From Nostoc cf. commune SO-36 (GTDB lineage Bacteria; Cyanobacteriota; Cyanobacteriia; Cyanobacteriales; Nostocaceae), in the NCBI RefSeq assembly GCF_023734775.1, contig NZ_AP025732.1, forward strand, positions 5,888,501 to 5,952,500: a stretch of 64,000 bases of DNA, given 5' to 3'. A model generated the notes under the pieces. It made no database searches and was not told the DNA's origin. It was given only the letters and a program-made list of their open reading frames with translations. Positions 17,192 through 25,130 of this stretch are shown one piece after another. Every line of letters begins with the position of its first letter. Within the stretch, counting starts at the first letter, position 1. A program made the position numbers and the translations under genes.

Positions 17192-17786
17192 TTGAAACAT
17201 AAAATCAAATTTTTTACCAAAGTTTATAGTGGTGGTATTTTCTTAACTTGTGCAGCACTAATAACTGGCTGTACAAATTCCTCCTTAGCCACTAAACAAC
17301 AACCAAAGCCAACGACTAGAGAAAGTTATAGCCCTGAAACAAACTCGGCTGCTAACTTTCCACGTTGCCACACTGAACAATTATCAGTACGGAAAGCTTC
17401 TACATAATGCTGGGCGCGGGAAGTGTCTTTATTATTTACATTATTTACGCTTTTACTAATAAACGTTCCTCACCCTGCAACCTCTATGGTTATCCGGGAT
17501 TTGTCTTGCTAAACTCCCAAAATCAGCCTCTCAAGGGCGTGAAAGTCATTCGTACCCCAATCCCACAACAGCAATCTCCCGGAAATATAACTCTAGCTCC
17601 AATGAGCAAGCCTCATTTGAGATTGCTTACAACCATATTAGAGATGTTGGTCAGACCTGTCCAACGTCTGTGAAAATTTTCATCACCCCTCCAAATGCCT
17701 ACCACCGCTTTACCCTGCCAGAAACAATTAACGCTTGTACAGGTAAAGTCAGAGTTCGACCAGTACAGCCAGGAATTATCCAATAA
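17192..17786 (+). pseudogene. DUF4232 lipoprotein gene broken by two frameshifts
   Basis: Three frames together give one DUF4232-type protein. Frame 1 (17192-17407, TTG start) is a lipoprotein signal with lipobox LITGC, then NFPRCHTEQLSVRKAST. Frame 2 (from about 17407) continues FIIYIIYAFTNKRSSPCNLYGYPGFVLLNSQ, the family's CxLxGYPGVxLLD motif. Frame 3 (from about 17590 to TAA at 17784-17786) continues EQASFEIAYNHIRDVGQTCP and ends in RVRPVQPGIIQ. The shifts fall near 17400-17415 (stop plus indels) and near 17580-17592. DUF4232 proteins are exported, with no assigned activity. Two separate lesions make a real pseudogene likelier than a single read error. Confidence 0.7.
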
Positions 17787-17833
17787 TAGCGATCGCCTTT
17801 CAATACTATTTCAGAGCAAAAAGAGCCATTATT

Positions 17834-18292
17834 ATGCAGAATAACTCATCACCCAAACCAACAATTGAATACTGGCACGTCTGGACTGACCAAGACGGTA
17901 TAAGCCACCAATCCCGTTGTCAAATTGCAGACTTCATGCAAAAAGGCATAGCCCCGGATACTTCACCGCAGTGGCTTTCTAATTTGAAGCAGTCTGGTGC
18001 TACAATCATCTTTACTGTGCTACCCGTGGGATGGGTTGGCAACTGGCATGAGAACCCGAAACCCCAGTGGGTCATACCTTTGTCGGGACGCTGGTTTGTC
18101 GAGACTATGGACGGACAGCGAGTCGAGATGGGGGAAGGCGAAATTTCCTTTGGAGAAGATCAAGGTACGAAAACAGACGCGCAAGGTCATAAAGGTCACT
18201 TATCTGGAACAGTAGGCGATGCACCAGCTGTTCTGATAATAGTACAACTCGAAGAGACTCCCACTATAGAGCAATCGTGTCGATTTAGGTAA
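17834..18292 (+). CDS. Cupin-fold protein
   Basis: 152 residues. A single small beta-barrel domain is suggested by WVIPLSGRWFVETMDGQRVEMGEGEISFGEDQ near 77-108, which resembles the conserved cupin motif spacing, although the metal-binding histidines of motif 1 are not clear. The N-terminal part WHVWTDQDGISHQSRCQI suggests a substrate-recognition strand. Similar proteins in cyanobacteria and proteobacteria are annotated as hypothetical cupins. Function is unknown. No operon partner; the next feature is the split HicB gene. Confidence 0.65.
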   Translation: MQNNSSPKPTIEYWHVWTDQDGISHQSRCQIADFMQKGIAPDTSPQWLSNLKQSGATIIFTVLPVGWVGNWHENPKPQWVIPLSGRWFVETMDGQRVEMGEGEISFGEDQGTKTDAQGHKGHLSGTVGDAPAVLIIVQLEETPTIEQSCRFR

Positions 18293-18451
18293 CTAGCAAC
18301 TTGGATTAGTAGCGAGCGATCGCTTCCGACGGGGCGATCGCTATTAAGCATCAGGGCGCATATAGCGGTTGGGGGAGGGGTAAAGAAAGTTTCTGGCATG
18401 AGATAATGAGGAATTATGCTCAAACATAAGATGTTGTGACCCAGCAATTCT

Positions 18452-18513
18452 CATTTTGAAGAGACAATGGCAAATCTCAATGAGGCGCGGGAATTGTGGA
18501 TTGAGACAGCTTA
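18452..18513 (+). pseudogene. HicB-family antitoxin gene, left fragment, split by an IS
   Basis: The frame reads HFEETMANLNEARELWIETA up to the target-site TTA at 18511-18513. This is the end of the HicB alpha-beta domain. Joining it to 19840 with one TTA removed restores ...WIETAYEADDNIP... exactly in frame. Upstream, the frame is closed by a TGA and the first strands of HicB cannot be read cleanly, so the N-terminus was degraded or already lost. Confidence 0.65.
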
Positions 18514-18540
18514 GGGACTTGCAAGAAAATAAAGTACCAG

Positions 18541-19329
18541 CTAAACAGGGACAATAGTAATATCCCATTTGGGTAATGTTTCAGAACGCTGCCATTGGGG
18601 TTGGTATTGTTCTAACTCTTGCGAGAGAACCTTGATTCCTTTGTGATATGTGGTTTGAACCAGATGTACAATGGGAGCAATTCCTTTCCAAGTCATATTG
18701 GCGGCCCATTGTGCTGCGGCGGCAACAGAATCTAAAATCGCACCATTCCAATAGTTCTCCAAGGCAGCCCAACACCGCTCTATTGGATTGTACTTGCTAT
18801 GGTAAGGGGGATAATAAATCAGTCGAATTTTTAAATTAATTGCACAAGACAACTCAACCATGCGTTTGATAAATTGTGTGCGGTTACTGCGAGTAGCGGC
18901 ACCGCCATCAAGATCAATCACCCACTCATCAAGTTCCAGGTAATTGTGTTGATTCTCATGCCACCAAGCGGTTAAACAATCGACGATAAAATCACTGGTT
19001 TCCGCCGACTGACCCAAGTAAATCGATAGCTGGTCATTATGTGTATTGAGAATGCCAAAGGGAACTAAGACTGATGACCACTGTGTATCGTGGTCATCAG
19101 CAGCTTTCGCCTCCATTGTCCGAGCTTTACCGCCTCTAGAAAGGTTGCCAATCTTCACCTTAGCTTTAGTATCTATAGACACTCGCAACGATTTGGGGTT
19201 TTCATCTGATGCCTGATTCTCCCGGAACACATTCTCGAAAATGGCATCAGTTTGCGGAATCTTTTTCAAGGGTTTCGTTTTTTGTGTTTTTTTAGGCGAT
19301 ACCCTAAGCGATTGAGAATTTCTCCACAA
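18541..19329 (-). CDS. ISAzo13-like transposase, downstream frame (catalytic part)
   Basis: 262-codon frame carrying the DDE catalytic core: VIDLDGGAATRSNRTQF near 160-176 (second Asp region) and IYYPPYHSKYNPIERCW near 196-212 with the catalytic Glu, the typical HSKYNPIE motif of the family. Its first residues overlap the upstream frame in a different phase, so the true product is probably a fusion of both frames through -1 slippage at 19287-19293 (see findings); an independent start is doubtful. The stop lies in the left inverted repeat. Confidence 0.85.
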   Translation of the reverse strand: MWRNSQSLRVSPKKTQKTKPLKKIPQTDAIFENVFRENQASDENPKSLRVSIDTKAKVKIGNLSRGGKARTMEAKAADDHDTQWSSVLVPFGILNTHNDQLSIYLGQSAETSDFIVDCLTAWWHENQHNYLELDEWVIDLDGGAATRSNRTQFIKRMVELSCAINLKIRLIYYPPYHSKYNPIERCWAALENYWNGAILDSVAAAAQWAANMTWKGIAPIVHLVQTTYHKGIKVLSQELEQYQPQWQRSETLPKWDITIVPV

Positions 19330-19754
19330 GTTTGACGAGATGGCAATTCGCTCTCGTTATAGCCATGAACACTTACTAATGCTTCTCTTACTGCTCTGGC
19401 ACTAATGCGGGCATACAGAAAGGTCGATTGAAATTTAGGGTCGGCTTGAGCTTGAGCATCCACCAATGAACGAATATCTGCTTCTAAGTTGGGCAATACC
19501 TCAATACTATTGTGTCGTCCCCTTGCCTGATAATTCTCTACACAGACTATCCCCGTCCGCCTTTCATGCAAGCCGAGTTGCACACTCTGGCGATTCCATC
19601 CCATAACGGTTTCTGCAATGCGTGCTGAACTATCGAAGTAATCTTCGGTAACTTTTGCCATGAAATCTCGTTTGCGATTGCTAGTCAGTTTCTGTGCTGC
19701 ATCTTTAAAGGTCGATTTGATGGTGTCGGTGAGCATGAATTGAGGGATTCCCAT
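19266..19754 (-). CDS. ISAzo13-like transposase, upstream frame
   Basis: 162 residues: DNA-binding/N-terminal half of the transposase (SSARIAETVMGWNRQSVQLGL near 42-62 as a helix-turn-helix-like stretch, then LSARISARAVREAL-type text, seen here as YARISARAVREAL). It ends in GYRLKKHKKRNP followed by TGA. The family's continuous protein goes on in the -1 frame as KKTQKTKPLKKIPQTDAIF. The transition is at A7, read CTA AAA AAA on the coding strand. ATG at 19752-19754 is about 55 bp inside the right end of the IS. Confidence 0.82.
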   Translation of the reverse strand: MGIPQFMLTDTIKSTFKDAAQKLTSNRKRDFMAKVTEDYFDSSARIAETVMGWNRQSVQLGLHERRTGIVCVENYQARGRHNSIEVLPNLEADIRSLVDAQAQADPKFQSTFLYARISARAVREALVSVHGYNESELPSRQTCGEILNRLGYRLKKHKKRNP

Positions 19755-19836
19755 TCTAGATATTTAAACTAGGCGCGGACAGTTCACCGCTTCTTCTCTT
19801 CTAGAATGGCTGGTATTTTATTTTCTTGCAAGTCCC

Positions 19837-20005
19837 TTATGAAGCCGATGATAATATTCCCTTACCAAGTAGTAATGATAGCTATAGCGGTAAACTACTA
19901 GTACGGATACCGAAATCTTTACATCGACGTTTAGCTGAGACTTCTGAACGGGAAGGCGTTAGTCTCAATCAGTATATTGTGTCTTTGCTGAGTGCAGTAG
20001 CATAA
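19837..20005 (+). pseudogene. HicB-family antitoxin gene, right fragment
   Basis: From the TTA target duplication the frame reads EADDNIPLPSSNDSYSGKLL and then VRIPKSLHRRLAETSEREGV and SLNQYIVSLLSAVA to TAA at 20003-20005. The second part is the ribbon-helix-helix DNA-binding domain found at the end of long HicB antitoxins (type II toxin-antitoxin). It is separated from its N-terminal part by the 1.3-kb IS. No HicA toxin frame was seen on either side, so the antitoxin was probably solitary before disruption. Confidence 0.72.
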
Positions 20006-20042
20006 TTAACGGCAAAGCAATCTTAGTAAACTTCCATATTCT

Positions 20043-20474
20043 TTATAAATATTCAAAAAATACTTCAGGTACTAATCTGAATTCCCCAGATTTGAAGCGG
20101 GAGATATCCATCCATAACGCTTTATGTTTATGAGTTTGTGATTCTGAAAAAACTAAACTTTCCAGTTGATAAAATTTGGAATCAACAAAGTCACATTGAT
20201 AAAGCTGAATAATTTCATGACCTTGCCTACCATTAAATGTAAACAAGCTCTCTATACAACCTAGATATTTAATATTCGTTAAGTCTGCCTGAATTTCTTC
20301 TTGAAACTCCCGTTCTAAGGCGGCGCGACTGGTTTCGCCAAAATCGACACCACCGCCTAAAGCCCGATAAAATGTTTCTTGTTTTACGGGATCGTAGCCT
20401 TCAGAAACAAATATGCGTTCGCCATTCCGAATTAGCCCCAAGGCTATTACCCGAATTTCGCCTGCTTTATTCAT
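20043..20474 (-). CDS. NUDIX hydrolase
   Basis: 143 residues. The Nudix box GxxxxxEx7REUxEExGU is readable from the GGGVDFGETSRAALEREF region near 41-57 (ending REFQEEIQAD), giving the metal-binding glutamates. Such enzymes hydrolyse nucleoside diphosphate derivatives; the substrate here is not predictable. It starts 8 bp after the DUF3531 stop on the same strand, so the two are probably cotranscribed. Confidence 0.88.
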   Translation of the reverse strand: MNKAGEIRVIALGLIRNGERIFVSEGYDPVKQETFYRALGGGVDFGETSRAALEREFQEEIQADLTNIKYLGCIESLFTFNGRQGHEIIQLYQCDFVDSKFYQLESLVFSESQTHKHKALWMDISRFKSGEFRLVPEVFFEYL

Positions 20475-20482
20475 TTTTGTAA

Positions 20483-20935
20483 CTAATTATCGTAAATAGA
20501 CTGAGGACGACTTTCGCTATCCTCAATAGGCCAATCTGGATTTTCGCCACCGATGTATAATTCTTCAATGGTGACATATTCCTGACTTAGCTGTGTGAGG
20601 GCGTTGATTAAAATATCCAATGCGATCGCATCACTGGTTCCTAAGTCAAACCAACAACGTCCCCACTGGCCCTCATATTCAAACTCCCCAATGTTGTGCA
20701 TCAGTGCTAGCAAGCTTTTGTCATACCCTTGCTCATCATAATTCATGTAGCTAATATCTAGTCCAGTGTCCTGCACCTGAAGATTTTCTGCATTAAATGC
20801 ACCCAATTTACCCAGATAAAACCAGGAATTGAAAACTTCTTCTACATACTGCTTTTCACGCGCAGAAGGATTTGTGCTGAATTTCAGCCAAATCCACATA
20901 TCAAAAGGATTAATTTCGCGGAACTGAATCTCCAT
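20483..20935 (-). CDS. DUF3531 family protein
   Basis: 150 residues, acidic and soluble, with the text EINPFDMWIWLKFS near the start and VEEVFNSWFYLGKLGAFNAE near 31-50. I recognise this as the DUF3531 family found across cyanobacteria and plastid-bearing plants. Function is unknown. Full length for the family. It leads a two-gene unit with the NUDIX gene. A GGGCATT-type tandem repeat occupies the space upstream (about 20985-21045). Confidence 0.75.
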   Translation of the reverse strand: MEIQFREINPFDMWIWLKFSTNPSAREKQYVEEVFNSWFYLGKLGAFNAENLQVQDTGLDISYMNYDEQGYDKSLLALMHNIGEFEYEGQWGRCWFDLGTSDAIALDILINALTQLSQEYVTIEELYIGGENPDWPIEDSESRPQSIYDN

Positions 20936-20984
20936 TTTGGTCTAGTATCTCAATTACTGTTCTGCAAATAAGCATATCAAAGTA

Positions 20985-21044
20985 GGGCATAGGGAATTGG
21001 GAATTGGGCATTGGGCATTGAGCATTGGGCATTGGGAATTGGGG
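20985..21044. repeat. GGGCATT/GGGAATT heptamer tandem repeat
   Basis: About eight near-identical 7-bp units (GGGAATT, GGGCATT, GAGCATT) run between the TPR gene and the DUF3531 gene. Similar arrays occur at 7621-7660, 3967-4011 and 57065-57104. Confidence 0.7.
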
Positions 21045-22001
21045 CTAAGGATTGTTAAGGCTAGCAGCATTTTTGCGTTCACGCTCAATTTGTTTGACTA
21101 AATCGCTTGGGAGTTGGGATTTTTTGGTTAATGCTTTGTCAAAATTAGCGATCGCTTCCTGGATCATCTGCTGGTTTTTTTCTTTTTGCCCCAGGTTTTT
21201 CAGGATTTGGGCTTTGAGATAATAAATTTCTGGATTATCTGATGTGGTTTTAATCGCCCGGTTGACATGCTCTAGTGCTTTTGGATACCGTTTTAAATCA
21301 CGGTAAGCAAGAGCAATACCCCGATCCACTAGATATTGAGGAGAAGCATTTTGTTCTAATCGTCCAATTGCCTGATCTGGGCTGGCAAAAGGCAAATTGA
21401 CCGCCAACAATAAATCCATATAACCCTTGATTAAATTCAATTCTGGATCGTTGGCAGAAATTGCTTCCGCTTTATCTAAATATTCATAAACTTGTCGCAG
21501 CCGACTAAAGGCTTGCGGTATACCGTTAACTGTACCCTGACGAGTGAGAACTACTGCACCCTCTAAAAAATGACCAACAGCAGTGTATAAATTACCACGC
21601 AATGGATCGCTAGTAATCAGTTTTTGTCCAGTTTCTAGAGTTTTCTGACTATAGGTATCGAGTTTAGACCAATCTTTATTTCCGTATGCTAAAGATGCTT
21701 TCATGGCATAAGCTAGAGGTTCATTTGGTTCTTTAGATATTGCTTGTTCTAGATAACGCTCTGCTGCTGGATAGTTGCCCTGTTGAAACATCGCTTTAAA
21801 AGCGGCTTCTGTTTGATCGCCAATTTGATGAGGTTCACGATTGCGAAACGGATCGCCAGCCAATGAAGGATTTACCCACAGATTAAGTGCGATTGCCCAA
21901 GGGGCAACGCCAAAGGCGATCGCAACTGCAAAAGCAGTCTGAGCAAGGGTAGTGAGTTTAGCAGACACTACTAATTGACGCGAAAAAAACCTTTTAATCA
22001 T
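21045..22001 (-). CDS. TPR-repeat protein with signal anchor
   Basis: 318 residues. The N-terminus has a basic start and a hydrophobic stretch LAQTAFAVAIAFGVAPWAI (about 18-36), a signal peptide or membrane anchor. Several tetratricopeptide units follow, e.g. AMFQQGNYPAAERYLEQAIS near 70, ALAYRDLKRYPKALEHVNRAI near 230 and a last unit near 262-295. TPR proteins act as protein-binding scaffolds; in cyanobacteria many serve photosystem or envelope assembly, but no specific function can be stated. Monocistronic on the minus strand. Confidence 0.8.
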   Translation of the reverse strand: MIKRFFSRQLVVSAKLTTLAQTAFAVAIAFGVAPWAIALNLWVNPSLAGDPFRNREPHQIGDQTEAAFKAMFQQGNYPAAERYLEQAISKEPNEPLAYAMKASLAYGNKDWSKLDTYSQKTLETGQKLITSDPLRGNLYTAVGHFLEGAVVLTRQGTVNGIPQAFSRLRQVYEYLDKAEAISANDPELNLIKGYMDLLLAVNLPFASPDQAIGRLEQNASPQYLVDRGIALAYRDLKRYPKALEHVNRAIKTTSDNPEIYYLKAQILKNLGQKEKNQQMIQEAIANFDKALTKKSQLPSDLVKQIERERKNAASLNNP

Positions 22002-22307
22002 TTTTACCCTTAGAATAATTGCGGTTGAAATATTTGTATGTGTTACTTAGAATGCAAAAATGGTCAATTTTAACTTGCCTCTGCTTCAACCAAAATTTTC
22101 TTATATATTGGTAATCTTTCAATGTTTCCAGGCTTACTCTAGCCATTGTTTAAGGCTTAGTCTGCCACAATGGAGAAAAAGTAGATGATTCTTGCTGCTA
22201 GATTAAGGTGTTAATCCAGGTAATGCGCTATAAATTTTTTCAGAATTTTCCAGATACTCTCAGTGTAGCTAATCAGTAATTTGCTGACTTTTTGGTAATC
22301 TTAACAA
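22002..22307. other. Divergent intergenic region, no recognised element
   Basis: 306 bp between a minus-strand TPR gene and a plus-strand ABC gene; AT-rich, presumably holding both promoters. No operator, repeat or small gene is seen. Confidence 0.4.
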
Positions 22308-22982
22308 ATGCTTTATCTCCGAAATGTAAATTATCACCCCACAGCTTGCCCAACAGCGATTCTCAAATCGATCAACTTGGAATTAGCACCCCAGCAGCTA
22401 GGTTTGATTATTGGCCCAAGTGGTTCAGGTAAAAGTACACTGCTAGAAATTTTATCAGGACTAGCCGAACCCACTACTGGCGCACTCTTCTGGCGGGAAC
22501 AAGAACTTATAGCCGAACAGCTACAACAATTAGCCGGTTTAGTATTTCAGTTTCCAGAGCGGCACTTTTGTGGTAGTTCAATTTTAGAAGAATTGCGTTT
22601 AGGACATCCTGAGTTAGGGTCAGAACGAGTTAGACAAGCCCTTACTGAGGTGGGATTAGAGCATTTATCGCTCTCTGCTGCTCCTCATGCTTTGAGTGGT
22701 GGTCAGCAACGACGTTTGGCTTTGGCAGTGCAATTGATTCGCCAGCCAAATTTACTCTTATTGGATGAACCCACAGCTGGGTTAGATTGGTCAATGCGTC
22801 GGCAGCTGGTAAATTTATTAGCGAAACTGAAACAAGATTGGACGCTGTTGGTAGTGACACATGATGCTGGGGATCTGTTAGCGATCGCAGACCGTTGCTG
22901 GACACTCAATCACGGCGAACTAGAATCAGTAGATCCAAAGTCACTAGAATCCAAAATTAAAGAACCTCTACCAACGGTGTGA
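22308..22982 (+). CDS. ABC transporter ATP-binding protein (ECF/CbiO-like)
   Basis: 224 residues, a single nucleotide-binding domain. Walker A GPSGSGKST near 38-46, Q-loop VFQFPERHFCG near 80, signature ALSGGQQRRLALA near 128, Walker B LLLLDEPTAGLD near 149 and H-loop VVTHD near 181. The VFQFPE Q-loop and overall size are typical of EcfA/CbiO energising subunits; cyanobacterial and plastid single-domain relatives are also known. No permease gene lies next to it, so the partner is encoded elsewhere. It is followed by an octamer tandem repeat and rsmG. Confidence 0.85.
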   Translation: MLYLRNVNYHPTACPTAILKSINLELAPQQLGLIIGPSGSGKSTLLEILSGLAEPTTGALFWREQELIAEQLQQLAGLVFQFPERHFCGSSILEELRLGHPELGSERVRQALTEVGLEHLSLSAAPHALSGGQQRRLALAVQLIRQPNLLLLDEPTAGLDWSMRRQLVNLLAKLKQDWTLLVVTHDAGDLLAIADRCWTLNHGELESVDPKSLESKIKEPLPTV

Positions 22983-22989
22983 GAAAAGA

Positions 22990-23048
22990 GCAGGGGACAA
23001 GGGGACAAGGGGACAAGGGGACAAGGGGACAAGGGGACAAGGGGACAA
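22990..23048. repeat. GGGGACAA octamer tandem repeat
   Basis: Seven consecutive perfect 8-bp units (AGGGGACA in phase) lie directly after the ABC gene stop, followed about 25 bp later by a heptamer array at the rsmG start. Likely variable in copy number. Confidence 0.85.
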
Positions 23049-23078
23049 AGAGAAAAACTATGCCCCATGTCTCATACC

Positions 23079-23107
23079 AAATGACAAATGACAAATGACA
23101 AATGACA
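23079..23107. repeat. ATGACAA heptamer tandem repeat spanning the rsmG start
   Basis: The unit ATGACAA is repeated four times, each with its own ATG; the last ATG (23102-23104) opens the rsmG frame. As the unit is 7 bp, neighbouring ATGs lie in different frames. Confidence 0.8.
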
Positions 23108-23836
23108 AACTTATTGCCTGAGATGGCAGAAATCTGGCAGCAAACTCTTAATTGGCAACCAACCAGTCAACAAAAAGCCCAATTTCAAAAGCTTTATGAG
23201 TTAATCCTAGAAGGAAATCGCCAACTAAATTTAACTCGGATCACTGACCCTCAAGAGTTTTGGGAAAAACATCTCTGGGATTCTCTGCGAGGAATTGCAC
23301 CTCTTTTATCAACAAATTTCTCCCCCGCTTTCCCTAATATCATTGATATTGGTACTGGTGCAGGTTTTCCGGGTATTCCAGTGGCAAGTACTGTACCTAA
23401 TTGCACAATTACTCTTCTCGATTCAACTCGGAAAAAAATTGCTTTTATCGACAATATATTAACTGAACTTGCCCTTGCCAATGCCAAAACTCTTGTTGGT
23501 AGGGCTGAAGAAATCGGCCATCACCCGCAGCATCGACTAGCTTACGATATTGCATTGATCCGTGCTGTAGGGGCAGTTTCGGTCTGTGCAGAATATACCT
23601 TACCACTGCTCAAACAGGGAGGTTTAGCCATAATTTATCGCGGTAATTGGACAGAGGATGAAACAACTGCTTTGCAGAATGCTGTGAAGCTGTTGGGTGG
23701 CGTTGTTGAATCAATCGAAAAATTTACAACACCCCTGAGTCACAGCATCCGGCACTGTGTCTATTTGCGTAAAGTAGCCACTACACCAGTTCAGTTTCCC
23801 CGTGCTGTTGGTGTACCTACTCAAAAGCCTCTTTGA
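23102..23836 (+). CDS. rsmG: 16S rRNA (guanine(527)-N(7))-methyltransferase
   Basis: 244 residues. SAM-dependent methyltransferase that makes m7G527 in 16S rRNA. Landmarks: NRQLNLTRITDPQEFWEKHLWDS near 38-60 and the SAM motif IIDIGTGAGFPGIPVA near 79-94, then ALIRAVGAV-type text (DIALIRAVGAV) near 150. The start at 23102 lies within a 7-bp repeat and lacks a clear ribosome site; ATG at 23123 (MAEIWQQTLNW), preceded by GAG, is a reasonable alternative. Length is normal for the family. Confidence 0.92.
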   Translation: MTNLLPEMAEIWQQTLNWQPTSQQKAQFQKLYELILEGNRQLNLTRITDPQEFWEKHLWDSLRGIAPLLSTNFSPAFPNIIDIGTGAGFPGIPVASTVPNCTITLLDSTRKKIAFIDNILTELALANAKTLVGRAEEIGHHPQHRLAYDIALIRAVGAVSVCAEYTLPLLKQGGLAIIYRGNWTEDETTALQNAVKLLGGVVESIEKFTTPLSHSIRHCVYLRKVATTPVQFPRAVGVPTQKPL

Positions 23837-23916
23837 CTAATTCGTAATTAGAAAGAGTGCAAGCTGTTGTAATTACGAATTACTTTGATAGGGATAGAAT
23901 ATCAACATCTCAATGT

Positions 23917-24696
23917 TTAAGCAAGTTTACTGGCTGCTGCAAAACGCTTGTTAATCTCATCCCAATTAATCACGTTCCACCAAGCATTTAAATAATCGGC
24001 ACGGCGATTCTGGTAATTGAGATAATATGCATGTTCCCATACGTCATTACCTAGAATGGGATATTTGCCTGCACTTAAGGGACTATCTTGATTGGCTGTA
24101 GTTGTCACTTCCAACTTGCCACCTTTGTTACGCACTAGCCAAACCCAACCACTACCAAAACGGCCAGCACCAGCTTCGTTAAACTGTTTTTTGAAAGCTG
24201 CAAAAGAGCCAAAATTCTGATTAATTGCGGAGGCTATATTTCCTGTTGGTTCTCCCCCACCTTTCGGCTTCATAATTTGCCAGAACATTGAGTGGTTCAC
24301 ATGACCACCGCCATTATTGCGTACTGTTCTGCGAATATCTTGTGGTACAATGTCAAGTTTCTGCAACAGTTCTTCAATAGTTTTGCCTTTGAGTTCTGGG
24401 TGTTTATCTAACGCTGCATTTAGGTTTTTTACATAAGTTGCGTGGTGTTTATCATGGTGAAATTGCATCGTTTTAGCATCGATGTGTGGTTCCAGTGCTT
24501 CGTATGCGTAAGGTAAAGGCGGTAGTTGGATAGTACCTGGTTTATTTGGTGTTGTATTTGCTATTGTGTTTGGTGTTGATTCAGGAGTTGCAGTGTTTCT
24601 TTCAGGAGATGTCTCTGCCGATGCACAAGCATTTAATGCAAAAGTACCCGCACCTGCTGTGAATAAAAACAAGAAATTACGTCGATTAATAGTCAT
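23917..24696 (-). CDS. sodA: Superoxide dismutase [Mn-type], lipoprotein-anchored
   Basis: 259 residues from the ATG at 24694-24696 ([12 protein letters not shown]); a TTG 18 bp further out is less likely. The N-terminus has a twin Arg (NRRNFL), a hydrophobic core and lipobox-like LNAC, so the enzyme is probably exported and lipid-anchored; a Ser/Thr/Pro-rich linker follows. The catalytic domain has metal ligands in [20 protein letters not shown] and the [15 protein letters not shown] signature. [11 protein letters not shown] favours Mn over Fe. It removes superoxide at the membrane. Monocistronic. Confidence 0.9.
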   Translation of the reverse strand: MTINRRNFLFLFTAGAGTFALNACASAETSPERNTATPESTPNTIANTTPNKPGTIQLPPLPYAYEALEPHIDAKTMQFHHDKHHATYVKNLNAALDKHPELKGKTIEELLQKLDIVPQDIRRTVRNNGGGHVNHSMFWQIMKPKGGGEPTGNIASAINQNFGSFAAFKKQFNEAGAGRFGSGWVWLVRNKGGKLEVTTTANQDSPLSAGKYPILGNDVWEHAYYLNYQNRRADYLNAWWNVINWDEINKRFAAASKLA

Positions 24697-25130
24697 ATAA
24701 GTTTTTGCAGCCAATCCATTAAGTCTTTATTGCCGTTTTTATTTTCTTAGATTTTGGCTACAAAAAATTGTTAGTTGTGATTATTTCTGGCAGTTTAAGA
24801 AACTATTTACAAGATTTGTAATATTAAATACTAATATATAATATATTATGTATTTTTACTTAAACTATCTTTTTACAACTAATCATAGGTTCGCACCCAA
24901 CCACCAAAAATAAACCCTATCGTCACAAGAGACGCTACGGGGTGTTAAGGGAATTGTGGGGTATTGGGTAGTTAATCGAGGTCGTCAGGCATTTCACCCA
25001 CATTATACTTTCTTCTTATTTTTTCCTCGCTTAAAATCAAATATAGGCTGATAAAGTCCTGGGGGTAAGTGTAATTCTTAGTTGTTTGGTGTTTTGTATT
25101 TTTGGTGAAATGTCGGGAAATGCCTGTTTA
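24697..25130. other. Intergenic region, AT-rich, no recognised element
   Basis: About 430 bp upstream of sodA and downstream of the Uma2 gene (both minus strand). A TA-rich stretch near 24820-24850 may belong to the sodA promoter; nothing else is recognised. Confidence 0.35.

Larger units (their letters stand above)
18514..19836 (-). mobile_element. Complete ISAzo13-like insertion sequence (1323 bp)
   Basis: Ends are 28-bp inverted repeats at 18514-18541 and 19809-19836 (outer end GGGACTTGCAAGAAAATAAA) with one mismatch. Flanking TTA at 18511-18513 and 19837-19839 is a 3-bp target duplication. Between them are two overlapping minus-strand frames forming one transposase. The clean target duplication and near-identical ends indicate a recent, probably still mobile copy. 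The element sits inside a HicB antitoxin gene. Confidence 0.88.
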
